Below, piece by piece: positions 12,228-20,912 of a stretch of 64,000 bases of DNA. The notes under the pieces are model-generated. The model saw only the letters and a list, made by a program, of their open reading frames with translations. It had not been told where the DNA came from and searched no databases. Every line of letters starts with the position of its first letter. The stretch's first letter is position 1. The stretch is taken from assembly GCF_001720465.1 (NCBI RefSeq), contig NZ_CP017113.1:558001-622000 (forward strand), read 5' to 3'. Origin of the DNA: Porphyrobacter sp. LM 6 (GTDB lineage Bacteria > Pseudomonadota > Alphaproteobacteria > Sphingomonadales > Sphingomonadaceae). The position numbers and the translations under genes are program-made.

Positions 12228-13466
12228 TCACCCGCTATGCGCGGCGATCCATTCTTCCACCACGGGGGCGACCTTGTTCCGCCAGCGGCTGCCGTTGAAG
12301 ATGCCGTAATGGCCCGCGCCTTCGGCCATGTAATAGCGCTTCTTCGCCTCGGCGAGGTTGGGGGTGAGAGTCAGCGCCGCGCGGGTCTGGCCGAGGCCCG
12401 AGATATCGTCGCGCTCGCCCTCGATCGCCAGCAGTGCGGTGTCGGTGATCTGGGTGATGTCGACCAGCTCGCCCTTGTGCCGGAACTCGCCCTTGGGGAT
12501 CGAGTGCTTCTGGAACACCTCTTCCACCGTCTGGAGGTAGAATTCGGCGGTCATGTCGCACACCGAGCGGTATTCGTCGTAGAAATCCTTGGTCGCCTGC
12601 GCGCTCGCCTCGTCGCCCACGGTGAGGTGTTTGAACATCTCGTAATGGCTCATCATGTGGCTCGAGAGGTTCATGCTCATGAAGGCTGACAGCTGCATGA
12701 AGCCGGGATAGACCCGCCGTCCGCTGCCCGGATACTTCATCGGCACGGTCGCGATCACGCTCTGGCGGAACCACGCGATCGGGCGCTGCATCGCCATGTT
12801 GTTGACCACGGTGGGGCATTCGCGGGTGTCGATCGGCCCGCCCATCATGGTCAGCGTGGCGGGGGTCGCAGGCGACTTGTGGAGGTTCATCAGCGCCGTC
12901 GCAGCGAAGGCGGGGACGCTCGGCTGGCACACCGCCATCATGTGGATGCGCTGCCCGCCGGCCTCGGCGTGGACGTGCTCGGCGAAGTCGATCAGGTAAT
13001 CGATATAGTCATCGAGATCGAACTTGCCCGCGCTCTGCGGCACCATCTTGGCATCGGCCCAATCGGTGATGAACACCTCGGCCGATTCCAGCATCCGCTC
13101 CACCGTGCCGCGCAGCAGCGTGGCGTAATGCCCGCTCATTGGGGCGACGATCAGCAGGCGCGGGCGGTTGGCCGGGGTGACCTCGACGCGGAAGCGGAGA
13201 AGATCGCCGAAGGGGCGCTTCATCACGGTCGATTCCACCACGGCATGGGGTTTGCCGTCGATATCGACGCTTGCGATGCCGAAATCGGGCTTGCCGTAAT
13301 GCGCGGTGGCGTGGGCGAACACGTCGAGCGCGCCCGCGACCATCGGACCCATGCCCAAAGCGCCGAGCGGGTTGGCGGGGTTGGAGAGCATTCCGGCGCT
13401 GATCGAGGCCAGCGCACTGGCGCTCGACATCCAGCTGCGCTGCAGCTCGTAGGCATGGTAAAGCAT
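12228..13466 (-). CDS. phaZ: intracellular polyhydroxyalkanoate depolymerase
   Basis: A 412-residue alpha/beta-hydrolase that degrades stored PHA granules. The N-terminus (MLYHAYELQRSW) is typical of the intracellular PhaZ family. The nucleophile is expected to be Cys180 in AVCQPSVP, where lipases have serine; a C-terminal GAGHYGIFNGSRWR carries the catalytic histidine, and ERDDISG supplies the acidic region. I start at the ATG at 13466, preceded on the minus strand by a GAGGT-type ribosome binding site; an upstream alternative adds 31 basic residues with no family match. No PHA synthase gene lies in the window. The product would be hydroxyacids that feed into the acyl-CoA genes nearby. Confidence 0.92.
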   Translation of the reverse strand: MLYHAYELQRSWMSSASALASISAGMLSNPANPLGALGMGPMVAGALDVFAHATAHYGKPDFGIASVDIDGKPHAVVESTVMKRPFGDLLRFRVEVTPANRPRLLIVAPMSGHYATLLRGTVERMLESAEVFITDWADAKMVPQSAGKFDLDDYIDYLIDFAEHVHAEAGGQRIHMMAVCQPSVPAFAATALMNLHKSPATPATLTMMGGPIDTRECPTVVNNMAMQRPIAWFRQSVIATVPMKYPGSGRRVYPGFMQLSAFMSMNLSSHMMSHYEMFKHLTVGDEASAQATKDFYDEYRSVCDMTAEFYLQTVEEVFQKHSIPKGEFRHKGELVDITQITDTALLAIEGERDDISGLGQTRAALTLTPNLAEAKKRYYMAEGAGHYGIFNGSRWRNKVAPVVEEWIAAHSG

Positions 13467-13644
13467 CGACAACCTCACGCGACGAACGTTCCGGCGCCTC
13501 ATCCCGCGGGCACCTTGGGGGGACAGATGCGCCTTTGCCGCCAATTGTGCAATGCACAATTGCCGCCGCCGCTCCGTTCGGAGGCGCTGCGCATCGCTTT
13601 TTGCACGTGATATTCGTCGCCAGCCCCGCTAGAGCGCTGCCAGC

Positions 13645-15495
13645 ATGCACGCCGAAGCCCAGACCAGCGACCTCACCGATCCCGAGACCGAAGGCAGCGA
13701 TGCGCCCGAAGCGCTCGCCGCCGAGGGCGAGCCTGCGCCCAAGTCGCGCTCGCTCGGGCCGCTCAAGATGGTGTTCGGCACGGCGCTGCAATACCCGCGC
13801 GAGATCATGCTGGCGCTCACCGCACTGGTGATCACCTCGGCCGCGACGCTGGCGATTCCGTGGCGCTTCAAGGTCATCATCGACGAGGCCTTTACCGGCA
13901 GCAGCAACCCCGAGCAGATCGGTCATGCGTTCCAGTACCTGCTGATGATCGTGCTGGTGCTGGGCATCGGCACCGCGATGCGGTTCTATTTCGTGAGCTG
14001 GCTGGGCGAACGCGTGGTCGCCGACATCCGCCTCAAGGTGCAGAACAACCTGCTGCGCCTCTCGCCGGGCTTCTATGAGGTCAACAGCCCCAAGGAAATT
14101 TCCAGCCGCATGACCAGCGACACCGCGATCATCGAAAACGTGGTGGGGACCACCGTTTCGGTCGCGCTGCGGAATACGCTCACCGGCATCGGCGGGATCG
14201 GGCTGCTGCTGTTCCTCGCGCCGACGCTGACGCTTGGGCTCCTCATCGGAATTCCGCTGGTGATCGCGCCGATCGTCATTTTCGGGCGCAAGATCCGCTC
14301 TGTCTCGCGCACCAGTCAGGATCGCATCGCCGATGTCGGTGCCTATGTGACCGAAGTGCTCTCGGCGATGAAGATCGTGCAGAGCTTCGGCCAGGAGCGC
14401 CGCGAAGGTGATCGCTTTGCCGGTGTGGTCGAGGAAACCTTCGCCACCGCGCGGCGGCGGATCATGCTGCGCGCGGCGATGACATCGGTGGTGATCCTGC
14501 TGGTGTTCGGCGGGGTTGTGCTGGTGATGTGGCGCGGCGCGCTGGCGGTGGCCGCGGGCGAGATCAGCGGCGGCACCATTGCGGCTTTCGTGTTGACCGG
14601 CGGCCTTGTCGCGGGCGCGCTCGGTGCGCTCACCGAAGTCTATGGCGATCTGCTGCGCGGTGCGGGTGCGGCGAGCCGGCTGGCCGAACTGCTCGAAGCG
14701 CGGCCCGACATCGCGCCTCCGGCCCGGCCCGAACGCCTGCCGGTGCCCGCGCGCGGCAGCCTCAGCTTCCGCAATGTCACCTTCCGCTATCCCGCGCGGC
14801 CCGAAACCGCGGCGCTCAAGGATTTCACGCTCGAGATCGAGCCGGGCGAGACGGTCGCCATCGTCGGCCCCTCGGGCGCGGGCAAGAGCACGATCTTCCA
14901 GCTGGTCGAGCGGTTCTACGATCCGCAGGGCGGCACGATCCGCCTTGACGGTGTGCCGCTGACCGCCGCCGATCCGGCCGAGGTGCGCGCACGGCTGGCG
15001 CTGGTGCCGCAGGACGGGGTGCTGTTCAGCGCCAACGCCCGCGACAACCTGCGCTATGGCAAGTGGGACGCGACCGACGAGGATATCTGGCAGGCCGCCC
15101 GCGCCGCCAATGCCGAAGCCTTCTTGCGCGCGCTGCCGCAGGGGCTCGATACCTATCTCGGCGAAGGCGGAACGCAGCTTTCGGGCGGCCAGCAACAGCG
15201 CATCGCCATCGCCCGCGCGCTGCTGCGCGATGCCCCGATCCTGCTGCTCGATGAAGCGACCAGTGCGCTCGATGCCGAAAGCGAGCAGTTGGTCCAGCAG
15301 GCGCTCGAAGGGCTGATGCAAAATCGCACCACGCTGGTGATCGCCCACCGCCTCGCCACCGTGCGCGCGGCGGACCGGATCGTGGTGCTGGATCAGGGCA
15401 AGATCGTCGAACAGGGCACGCACGAGGCACTGAGTAAGGCCGGCGGTCTCTACGCGCGCCTCGCCCGCCTGCAATTCGCTGACGCTGCCGCCTGA
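13645..15495 (+). CDS. ABC exporter, fused permease and ATPase (MsbA-like)
   Basis: A 616-residue half-transporter that works as a homodimer in the inner membrane. A charged N-terminal extension of about 40 residues precedes six membrane helices (about 50-330). The ATPase has Walker A (GPSGAGKST with Lys414), the signature LSGGQQQR near 512, Walker B (ILLLDEATSALD near 530) and the H-loop AHRLATV. MsbA-like proteins export lipids, peptides or drugs; no neighbour fixes the cargo. The gene stands alone between the divergent PHA depolymerase gene and the M13 peptidase gene. Confidence 0.93.
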   Translation: MHAEAQTSDLTDPETEGSDAPEALAAEGEPAPKSRSLGPLKMVFGTALQYPREIMLALTALVITSAATLAIPWRFKVIIDEAFTGSSNPEQIGHAFQYLLMIVLVLGIGTAMRFYFVSWLGERVVADIRLKVQNNLLRLSPGFYEVNSPKEISSRMTSDTAIIENVVGTTVSVALRNTLTGIGGIGLLLFLAPTLTLGLLIGIPLVIAPIVIFGRKIRSVSRTSQDRIADVGAYVTEVLSAMKIVQSFGQERREGDRFAGVVEETFATARRRIMLRAAMTSVVILLVFGGVVLVMWRGALAVAAGEISGGTIAAFVLTGGLVAGALGALTEVYGDLLRGAGAASRLAELLEARPDIAPPARPERLPVPARGSLSFRNVTFRYPARPETAALKDFTLEIEPGETVAIVGPSGAGKSTIFQLVERFYDPQGGTIRLDGVPLTAADPAEVRARLALVPQDGVLFSANARDNLRYGKWDATDEDIWQAARAANAEAFLRALPQGLDTYLGEGGTQLSGGQQQRIAIARALLRDAPILLLDEATSALDAESEQLVQQALEGLMQNRTTLVIAHRLATVRAADRIVVLDQGKIVEQGTHEALSKAGGLYARLARLQFADAAA

Positions 15496-15610
15496 TCTAA
15501 TCGACAAAGCGCCGCGCAGGCTGGATGAAGCGCAACCCTTTCCCCCGTGCAGCGTTAGTGTGTCGCACAGCCGACATCCTGTCGCGCACGTTCAGGGACA
15601 CGAACCGCAC

Positions 15611-17782
15611 ATGATCCAAAAGACCGCCGCTCTGCTCGGGGCGAGCCTGCTCGCGCTCGCCACTCCGGCATTCGCCGATGATGTCGCTCATGATGACCAC
15701 GTCGACACGCTACTTGCCGATGGCGAGGCCGCAGCTCCCGCTTCCGCATTGCCGACCATCAGCTTCGGCACCTGGGGCTTCGATCCGGCCTATCTCGCCA
15801 CCGACATCAAGCCGGGCGATGACTTCAACGCCTATGCGAACAAGCGCTGGATCGATGCCAACCCGCTGCCGCCCGAATTCAGCCGCATCGGTGCCTTCGT
15901 GCTGCTCGGCGAAAAGAGCACCGCTGACGTCAAGGCACTGATGGACGAGCTGGTGGCCAAGGACCCGGCGAGCCTGTCGGGCGATGAACGCCGCATTCTC
16001 GATACCTATCGCACCTTCCTCGATACCGCCGCGATCGAAGCGGCGGGCCTTGCCCCGGCGCAGCCGTTCCTCGACACCATCAAGCGCGCCACCACGCTGA
16101 ACCAGCTGGCGATGCTGTGGGCCGCGCCCGGCTATGCCAGCCCGATCGGCGGCGGGGTCAGCATCGATGCCAAGCAGCCCGACCGCCACATCGCCACCGT
16201 CGGCTTCGGCGGGCTGGGGATGCCGGACCGCGATTACTATCTCGATACGACCGAAAAGGGCCGCGCGATCCAGGCCAAGTACAAGGCCTATCTCGCATTC
16301 CTGCTGGGCGAAGCGGGTTATGCCGATGCCGCCGCAATGGCCGAGAAGGTCTACGCCTTCGAAGACGCCAATGCCCGCACCGTGCAATGGGACCGCGCCG
16401 TGCGCCGCAACCGCGATCTGACCTACAACCTCCTCACCGCCGATGAGCTCGCCGCGATTGGCGGCAAGGTGCCGGTAAAGGCGATGATCGCCGCGATCGG
16501 GATCGAGAACAGCCCCGGTTTCGTCGTCGGTCAGATGCCCCCGACCAAGGAGGAAATCGACGCGCTCAAGCTCGATTCGGCAACCCTCGCCAAGATCGGC
16601 ACCGGCCTTCCCGGCATGTTCGCGCTGATCGGCGAAACCCCCGTCGAAGTGCTCAAGGCGTGGATGATCAAGGAATTCCTGTCGGGCAATGCCGCGGTGC
16701 TCCCGGCGCGCTTCGATGCCGCCAGCTTCGAATTTTACGGCAAGACCCTGCGCGGCACGCCCGAACAGCGCCCGCGCTGGAAGCGCGCCATCGGCGAGGC
16801 CGAAGGTCTGCTGGGCGAGCTGATCGGCAAGGAATATGTCGCGCGCTACTTCCCGCCCGAAAACAAGGCGGCGATGGACGAACTGGTTGCCACCCTGCGC
16901 GTATCGCTCGGCCAGTCGATCGACGAGATCACCTGGATGGGCGAGGAAACCAAGGCGCAGGCCCGCGCCAAGCTGGCGAGCTTCGATCCCAAGATCGGCT
17001 ACCGCCCGAACCTTGAAACCTACGAAGGGCTGGCGATCACTGCCGGCAACCCGATCGCCAACCGTATGGCGGCGGCGCGCTGGGGGCAGGCGGATAACAT
17101 CGCCAAGCTCGGCCAGCCGATCGACCGCACCGAATGGGGCATGCTGCCGCAGACGGTGAACGCCTATTACAACTCGGTGAAGAACGAGATCGTCTTCCCG
17201 GCGGGCATCCTCCAGCGCCCGTTCTTCGCGCTCTCGAACGACATCGCGGTGAACTACGGCGCGATCGGCGGGGTGATCGGCCACGAAATCGGCCACGGCT
17301 TCGACGACCAGGGCTCGAAGTCCGACGCTTCGGGCGCGCTGCGCAACTGGTGGACCGATGCCGACCGCAAGGCGTTCGACGATCTCGGCAACCGGCTTGT
17401 GGCGCAGTACAACAGCTTCTGCCCGCTCGATGAGGGTAAGACCTGCGTCAACGGCCGCCTGACCCTTGGCGAGAACATCGGCGATGTCGGCGGGCTGTCG
17501 ATGGCCTACCGCGCCTACAAGATCGCGACCAAGGGCAAGGACGTGCCGGTGATCGACGGGCTGAACGGCGACCAGCGCTTCTTCCTCGCCTGGGCGCAGG
17601 TGTGGCGTTCGACCCAGCGCGAAGAAAACTATCGCAACCGCCTGCGCACCGACAGCCACAGCCCCGAGGAATACCGGGTCAACGGCGTCGTGCGGAACCT
17701 CGACGAATGGTACGAAGCCTTCGGCGTGAAGCCCGGCGATGCGATGTATCTGCCGCCCGAACAGCGCGTGCGAATCTGGTGA
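15611..17782 (+). CDS. M13-family zinc metallopeptidase (neprilysin/PepO-like), exported
   Basis: A secreted or periplasmic endopeptidase of 723 residues. The N-terminus is a clear signal peptide (MIQKTAALLGASLLALATPAFA, cleavage around residue 22). The peptidase_M13 N domain begins near residue 55 (PGDDFNAYANKRW). The zinc site is HEIGH at 558-562, and the third ligand is Glu621 in GENIGDVGG. The family usually cleaves short peptides. The start at 15611 gives the signal peptide its normal length. An intrinsic terminator at 17797 follows, then a REP-like repeat pair. Confidence 0.94.
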   Translation: MIQKTAALLGASLLALATPAFADDVAHDDHVDTLLADGEAAAPASALPTISFGTWGFDPAYLATDIKPGDDFNAYANKRWIDANPLPPEFSRIGAFVLLGEKSTADVKALMDELVAKDPASLSGDERRILDTYRTFLDTAAIEAAGLAPAQPFLDTIKRATTLNQLAMLWAAPGYASPIGGGVSIDAKQPDRHIATVGFGGLGMPDRDYYLDTTEKGRAIQAKYKAYLAFLLGEAGYADAAAMAEKVYAFEDANARTVQWDRAVRRNRDLTYNLLTADELAAIGGKVPVKAMIAAIGIENSPGFVVGQMPPTKEEIDALKLDSATLAKIGTGLPGMFALIGETPVEVLKAWMIKEFLSGNAAVLPARFDAASFEFYGKTLRGTPEQRPRWKRAIGEAEGLLGELIGKEYVARYFPPENKAAMDELVATLRVSLGQSIDEITWMGEETKAQARAKLASFDPKIGYRPNLETYEGLAITAGNPIANRMAAARWGQADNIAKLGQPIDRTEWGMLPQTVNAYYNSVKNEIVFPAGILQRPFFALSNDIAVNYGAIGGVIGHEIGHGFDDQGSKSDASGALRNWWTDADRKAFDDLGNRLVAQYNSFCPLDEGKTCVNGRLTLGENIGDVGGLSMAYRAYKIATKGKDVPVIDGLNGDQRFFLAWAQVWRSTQREENYRNRLRTDSHSPEEYRVNGVVRNLDEWYEAFGVKPGDAMYLPPEQRVRIW

Positions 17783-17796
17783 TTTGAGAAAGGGCT

Positions 17797-17826
17797 CGCG
17801 CGGTGATCCGCGCGGGCCTTCTTGTG
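17797..17826 (+). terminator. intrinsic terminator after the M13 peptidase gene
   Basis: CGCGCGG (17797-17803) pairs with CCGCGCG (17808-17814) across a four-base loop, with GG/CC extending the stem after a small bulge, followed by TTCTTGT. Confidence 0.75.
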
Positions 17827-17842
17827 GCAACAACCCCTTCAT

Positions 17843-17930
17843 CGTCACCCCGTGCTTGACACGGGGTTCGGCTTCATTCTGCTGTGCCTCACCCGAAGAA
17901 GCCAAGCCCCGTGCCAAGCACGGGGCGACG
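17843..17930. repeat. REP-like inverted repeat pair (family A, copies 1 and 2)
   Basis: Two 33-bp arms, 17843-17875 and 17898-17930, are inverted relative to each other and match at 29 of 33 positions across a 22-bp spacer. Each arm carries its own small palindrome (CCCCGTGCTTGACACGGGG type). A third copy lies at 37683-37714. This fits a BIME-like dispersed intergenic repeat and fills the gap before uppP. Confidence 0.88.
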
Positions 17931-17999
17931 GGGTTTGGATGGCAGGCGACCTCGCTTTGCATTTGACACCCCGCGCGTGCTCGTCGAAGCCCTGCGCCC

Positions 18000-18803
18000 A
18001 TGACCAACACTATCGCCGCCATTCTGCTTGGCATTCTCGAAGGGTTGACCGAATTCCTGCCGGTCTCTTCGACCGGGCACCTGATCCTCGCCACCGAGCT
18101 GTTCGGTTTCGACCAGCGCGAGTGGGAGGTGTTCAACATCGCGATCCAGCCGGCGGCGATCCTCGCCATCGTGGTGCTCTACTGGCGCACCTTCTGGGAT
18201 GTGGCGAAGGGCCTTTTCAAGTTCGAGCAAGGCGCGCTGTTTTTCGTCCGCAATCTGCTGGTCGCCTTCTTCCCGGCGGTGCTGCTTGGCCTTGCCTTCG
18301 GCGACGTGATCGAGACCATGCTGGGCAATGCCGTGCTGGTGTGCTGGACACTGATCATCGGCGGCTTTGCGATCCTCGCGATTGAACGCTGGGCGCATCC
18401 GCCCGCGACCGGACCGGGGGTGGCGGGCGTGCCGCTGCGGACGTCGGTGCTGGTCGGTCTGGTGCAATGCCTTGCAATGATTCCGGGTGTGAGCCGCTCG
18501 GGGGCGACGATCCTCGGGGCGATGGCCTTCGGGGTCGACCGCAAGACCGCAGCCGAGTTCAGCTTCTTTCTCGCGGTGCCGACGCTGTCGGGCGCGACCG
18601 TCTATCAGTTGGCGAAGCACGGATCGGGGCTGACAGCCCACGATATCGAGCTGATCGGGGTCGGCTCGCTGGCAGGCTTCATCGTAGCGCTGGTGGTGGT
18701 GAAGCTGTTTGTCGCGGTGGTCACCCGCATCGGTTTCGCCCCCTTCGCGTGGTACCGGATCGCGCTCGGCATCGCCGGCCTCGCGTGGCTCGGTCTGCGG
18801 TAA
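18000..18803 (+). CDS. uppP: undecaprenyl-diphosphatase (BacA/UppP)
   Basis: A 267-residue polytopic inner-membrane enzyme that dephosphorylates undecaprenyl diphosphate to recycle the lipid carrier for peptidoglycan and glycans. Both family motifs are present: GLTEFLPVSSTGHLIL near residues 15-30, and PGVSRSGATIL near 161-171 with its Ser/Arg pair. Length and hydrophobicity are normal. A hairpin at 18819-18841 probably ends the transcript. Confidence 0.96.
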   Translation: MTNTIAAILLGILEGLTEFLPVSSTGHLILATELFGFDQREWEVFNIAIQPAAILAIVVLYWRTFWDVAKGLFKFEQGALFFVRNLLVAFFPAVLLGLAFGDVIETMLGNAVLVCWTLIIGGFAILAIERWAHPPATGPGVAGVPLRTSVLVGLVQCLAMIPGVSRSGATILGAMAFGVDRKTAAEFSFFLAVPTLSGATVYQLAKHGSGLTAHDIELIGVGSLAGFIVALVVVKLFVAVVTRIGFAPFAWYRIALGIAGLAWLGLR

Positions 18804-18818
18804 GTTCGCAACTGATGG

Positions 18819-18844
18819 AACCAGCAGCGCTTCTGCTGGTTTGA
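18819..18844 (+). terminator. hairpin terminator after uppP
   Basis: AACCAGCAG (18819-18827) pairs perfectly with CTGCTGGTT (18833-18841) across a five-base loop; the T-run is short, so termination may be partial. Confidence 0.55.
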
Positions 18845-18851
18845 CACACGA

Positions 18852-18867
18852 GCCGGCACGTGCCGGC
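18852..18867. promoter_or_regulatory. 16-bp perfect palindrome just before a small membrane-protein gene
   Basis: GCCGGCACGTGCCGGC is a perfect palindrome with a CACGTG core, ending four bases before the ATG at 18872. It could be an operator or an RNA hairpin covering the ribosome binding region. No regulator is identified. Confidence 0.4.
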
Positions 18868-18871
18868 GGGT

Positions 18872-19147
18872 ATGGAGCAGTTTTCGATAATGGCGTTGCT
18901 GGTGCTGATCATGTTGGGCGCAACGCTGGGCTGGCTGGCCTCGATCCTTGCGCGCACCGAAGCGCCGGGCGACATTCTGCGCCAGATCGCGATCGGATTG
19001 GTGGTGGCGCTGATCGGCGGCGGGTTCGCCAACGGCGGCACGATGCTGGGCGGTCTGTCGCTGCTCGGGCTCGGGGTTGCACTGGCAGGCGCAGCCGCGG
19101 CGCTTGTGCTCTACCACGCGCTGCGCCGCCGCAAGGTGAAGGTTTAG
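18872..19147 (+). CDS. small membrane protein, three-helix, GlsB/YeaQ-like
   Basis: A protein of 91 residues (95 if the GTG at 18860 is used), almost entirely hydrophobic with about three membrane spans and a basic C-terminal tail (RRRKVKV). The Gly-rich pattern GWLASILAR...ALIGGGFANGG resembles the transglycosylase-associated/YeaQ-type stress membrane proteins, but the match is loose. Its stop codon overlaps the stop of the convergent phenylalanine hydroxylase gene by four bases. Function unknown. Confidence 0.6.
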   Translation: MEQFSIMALLVLIMLGATLGWLASILARTEAPGDILRQIAIGLVVALIGGGFANGGTMLGGLSLLGLGVALAGAAAALVLYHALRRRKVKV

Positions 19148-20082
19148 ACCGGCACCGCCCCGCTGCCGCGCCCGCCGCGCAGGTGGTACTCCTGCGTGCC
19201 CCGGTGCAGCACATTGTCGACATCAATCACCGCCGAATTGGCATAGGTGAACCCCGCCGGCAGGCTGCGGTAGAGGCGGTCGAAATCGCGCTCGACCGTC
19301 TGGCGGTAGAGATCGGCGAAGCTCTCGATCACGAAATAGGTCGGTTGCAGGTCGCTGATGACGTAATCGGTCCGCATTACCCTATCGACATTGAGCATGA
19401 TGCGGTTGGGGCTTTCGGCCTCCACCGCGAACTTCGCTTCGGTCGGGCCTGACAGGATGCCCGCACCATAGGCGCGCACGCTGCCCGCCTCCTCGATCAG
19501 CCCGAATTCGACCGTGTACCAGTAGAGCGCGCCCAAGGCCTTCAGCCGGTTGTAGCGCATCGCCTTCCACCCGGCGCGGCCATATTCCTGCATGTAATCG
19601 GCATAGACCGGATCGGTCAGCATCGGCACGTGGCCGAACACGTCGTGGAAGACGTCGGGCTCCTCGATGTAGTCGAAGGTTTCGCGGGTGCGGATGAAGT
19701 TGCCTGCCGGGAAGCGGCGGTTGGCCAGGTGCCAGAAGAACACGTGATCGGGGATCAGCATCGGCACCGGCACGACGCTCCACCCGGTAAGCTGGCCCAG
19801 TTCCTCCGACAGTTTACCGAATTCGGGCACGCCGCCGCGGCCGAGATCGAGCTTGTCGAGCCCCGCCATGAAGGCAGAGCAAGCACGGCCCGGCAGCACC
19901 TCCATCTGGCGGGCGAAGAGATCGTCCCACACCGCGTGGTCATCGGCGGTGTAGGCTGTCTGCGTCGGCTCCAGCCAGTCCGCGCCGACATGCGCGGGGC
20001 GCACCAGCGGCGCAGTAAAGACATCGTCCGCCATGTCTGGCAGGGTGGTGTAATCGGGAGCAAGGTCTGCAAGTGTCGCCAT
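19144..20082 (-). CDS. phhA: phenylalanine 4-monooxygenase
   Basis: A 312-residue iron- and pterin-dependent hydroxylase converting phenylalanine to tyrosine in the cytoplasm. The non-heme iron ligands are His146 and His151 (HDVFGHVPM) and Glu192 (YWYTVEFGL). The bacterial single-domain form lacks the N-terminal regulatory domain of animal enzymes, as expected. I use the ATG at 20082; an in-frame TTG at 20121 would add 13 residues. It diverges from ppk2 across about 50 bp. No pterin dehydratase gene (phhB) is adjacent. Confidence 0.95.
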   Translation of the reverse strand: MATLADLAPDYTTLPDMADDVFTAPLVRPAHVGADWLEPTQTAYTADDHAVWDDLFARQMEVLPGRACSAFMAGLDKLDLGRGGVPEFGKLSEELGQLTGWSVVPVPMLIPDHVFFWHLANRRFPAGNFIRTRETFDYIEEPDVFHDVFGHVPMLTDPVYADYMQEYGRAGWKAMRYNRLKALGALYWYTVEFGLIEEAGSVRAYGAGILSGPTEAKFAVEAESPNRIMLNVDRVMRTDYVISDLQPTYFVIESFADLYRQTVERDFDRLYRSLPAGFTYANSAVIDVDNVLHRGTQEYHLRGGRGSGAVPV

Positions 20083-20135
20083 ATCGTTGCAGATGATACT
20101 ACCATCGCGGGCCGAGGACAAATAGGGAGACAGGC

Positions 20136-20912
20136 ATGGGGATGAAGCGCGAGGCCTATGAGGAGGCGCTCAAACCGCTGACGCTCGAACTGGTCAGCAT
20201 GGCGCGCTGGGCCAAGGCGACCGGTGCGCGCATCGTGGTGCTGTTCGAGGGCCGCGATACCGCAGGCAAGGGCGGCGCGATCGGCGCGGTGCGCGAAAGC
20301 CTCAATCCCCGCCAGTGCCGCACTGTTGCCCTCTCCAAGCCGACCGAGGCGGAGATGGGGCAATGGTATTTCCAGCGCTACATCGCCCACCTGCCGACGG
20401 CGGGGGAAATCGTGCTGTTCGACCGCAGCTGGTACAACCGCGCCGGGGTGGAGAAGGTCATGGGCTATTGCAGCCCCGAGCAAGTCACCGCCTTCCTCGA
20501 GCAGGCCCCTGCGTTCGAGAAGCTGCTGACCGACGACGGCATCCTGCTGTTCAAATACTGGCTCGCCGCCGATCAGGACGAACAGGAGGAGCGCCTGCGG
20601 GAAAGGCTGGACGATCCGCTCAAGCGCTGGAAGCTCTCCCCCATCGATCTTGCTGCGCGCGCCAAGTATGATGATTACACCAAGGCGCGCGAAGCGATGC
20701 TGAAGGCAACCCACACGGCCCACGCGCCGTGGACCATCGTCGATTTCAACGACCAGCGGCGCGGAAGGCTGACGTTGATCCGCGACCTGCTGTCGCGGGT
20801 GCCCGATACGCACGAGGAGCCCGAGGCGATCGACTTCCCTGATCTGGGCCGCGAGCCGGTGAAGGAGACTTACGGGGTCTTGAAACCGATTGCGGATTAC
20901 CCGGTCGACTAG
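20136..20912 (+). CDS. ppk2: polyphosphate kinase 2
   Basis: A 258-residue PPK2 that moves phosphate between polyphosphate and nucleotides. It has the P-loop FEGRDTAGKGG at residues 38-48, the Walker B/lid region FDRSWYNRAG with Asp96, and the conserved FKYWLAADQDEQ segment. A GGGAGA ribosome binding site precedes the start. Its end overlaps the stop of the convergent MaoC-like gene by four bases. With phoA and pstS elsewhere in the window it belongs to phosphate metabolism, but these genes are not linked in an operon. Confidence 0.94.
   Translation: MGMKREAYEEALKPLTLELVSMARWAKATGARIVVLFEGRDTAGKGGAIGAVRESLNPRQCRTVALSKPTEAEMGQWYFQRYIAHLPTAGEIVLFDRSWYNRAGVEKVMGYCSPEQVTAFLEQAPAFEKLLTDDGILLFKYWLAADQDEQEERLRERLDDPLKRWKLSPIDLAARAKYDDYTKAREAMLKATHTAHAPWTIVDFNDQRRGRLTLIRDLLSRVPDTHEEPEAIDFPDLGREPVKETYGVLKPIADYPVD

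Noticed and set aside
13009..15507. An 832-codon minus-strand frame
   Set aside because: It runs antisense through the ABC exporter and into the PHA depolymerase region; its His/Arg/Gln-rich translation matches no family.
17739..17966. A 75-codon plus-strand frame between the M13 peptidase and uppP
   Set aside because: It overlaps the peptidase end, a terminator and the REP-like pair; it is a by-product of the repeats.
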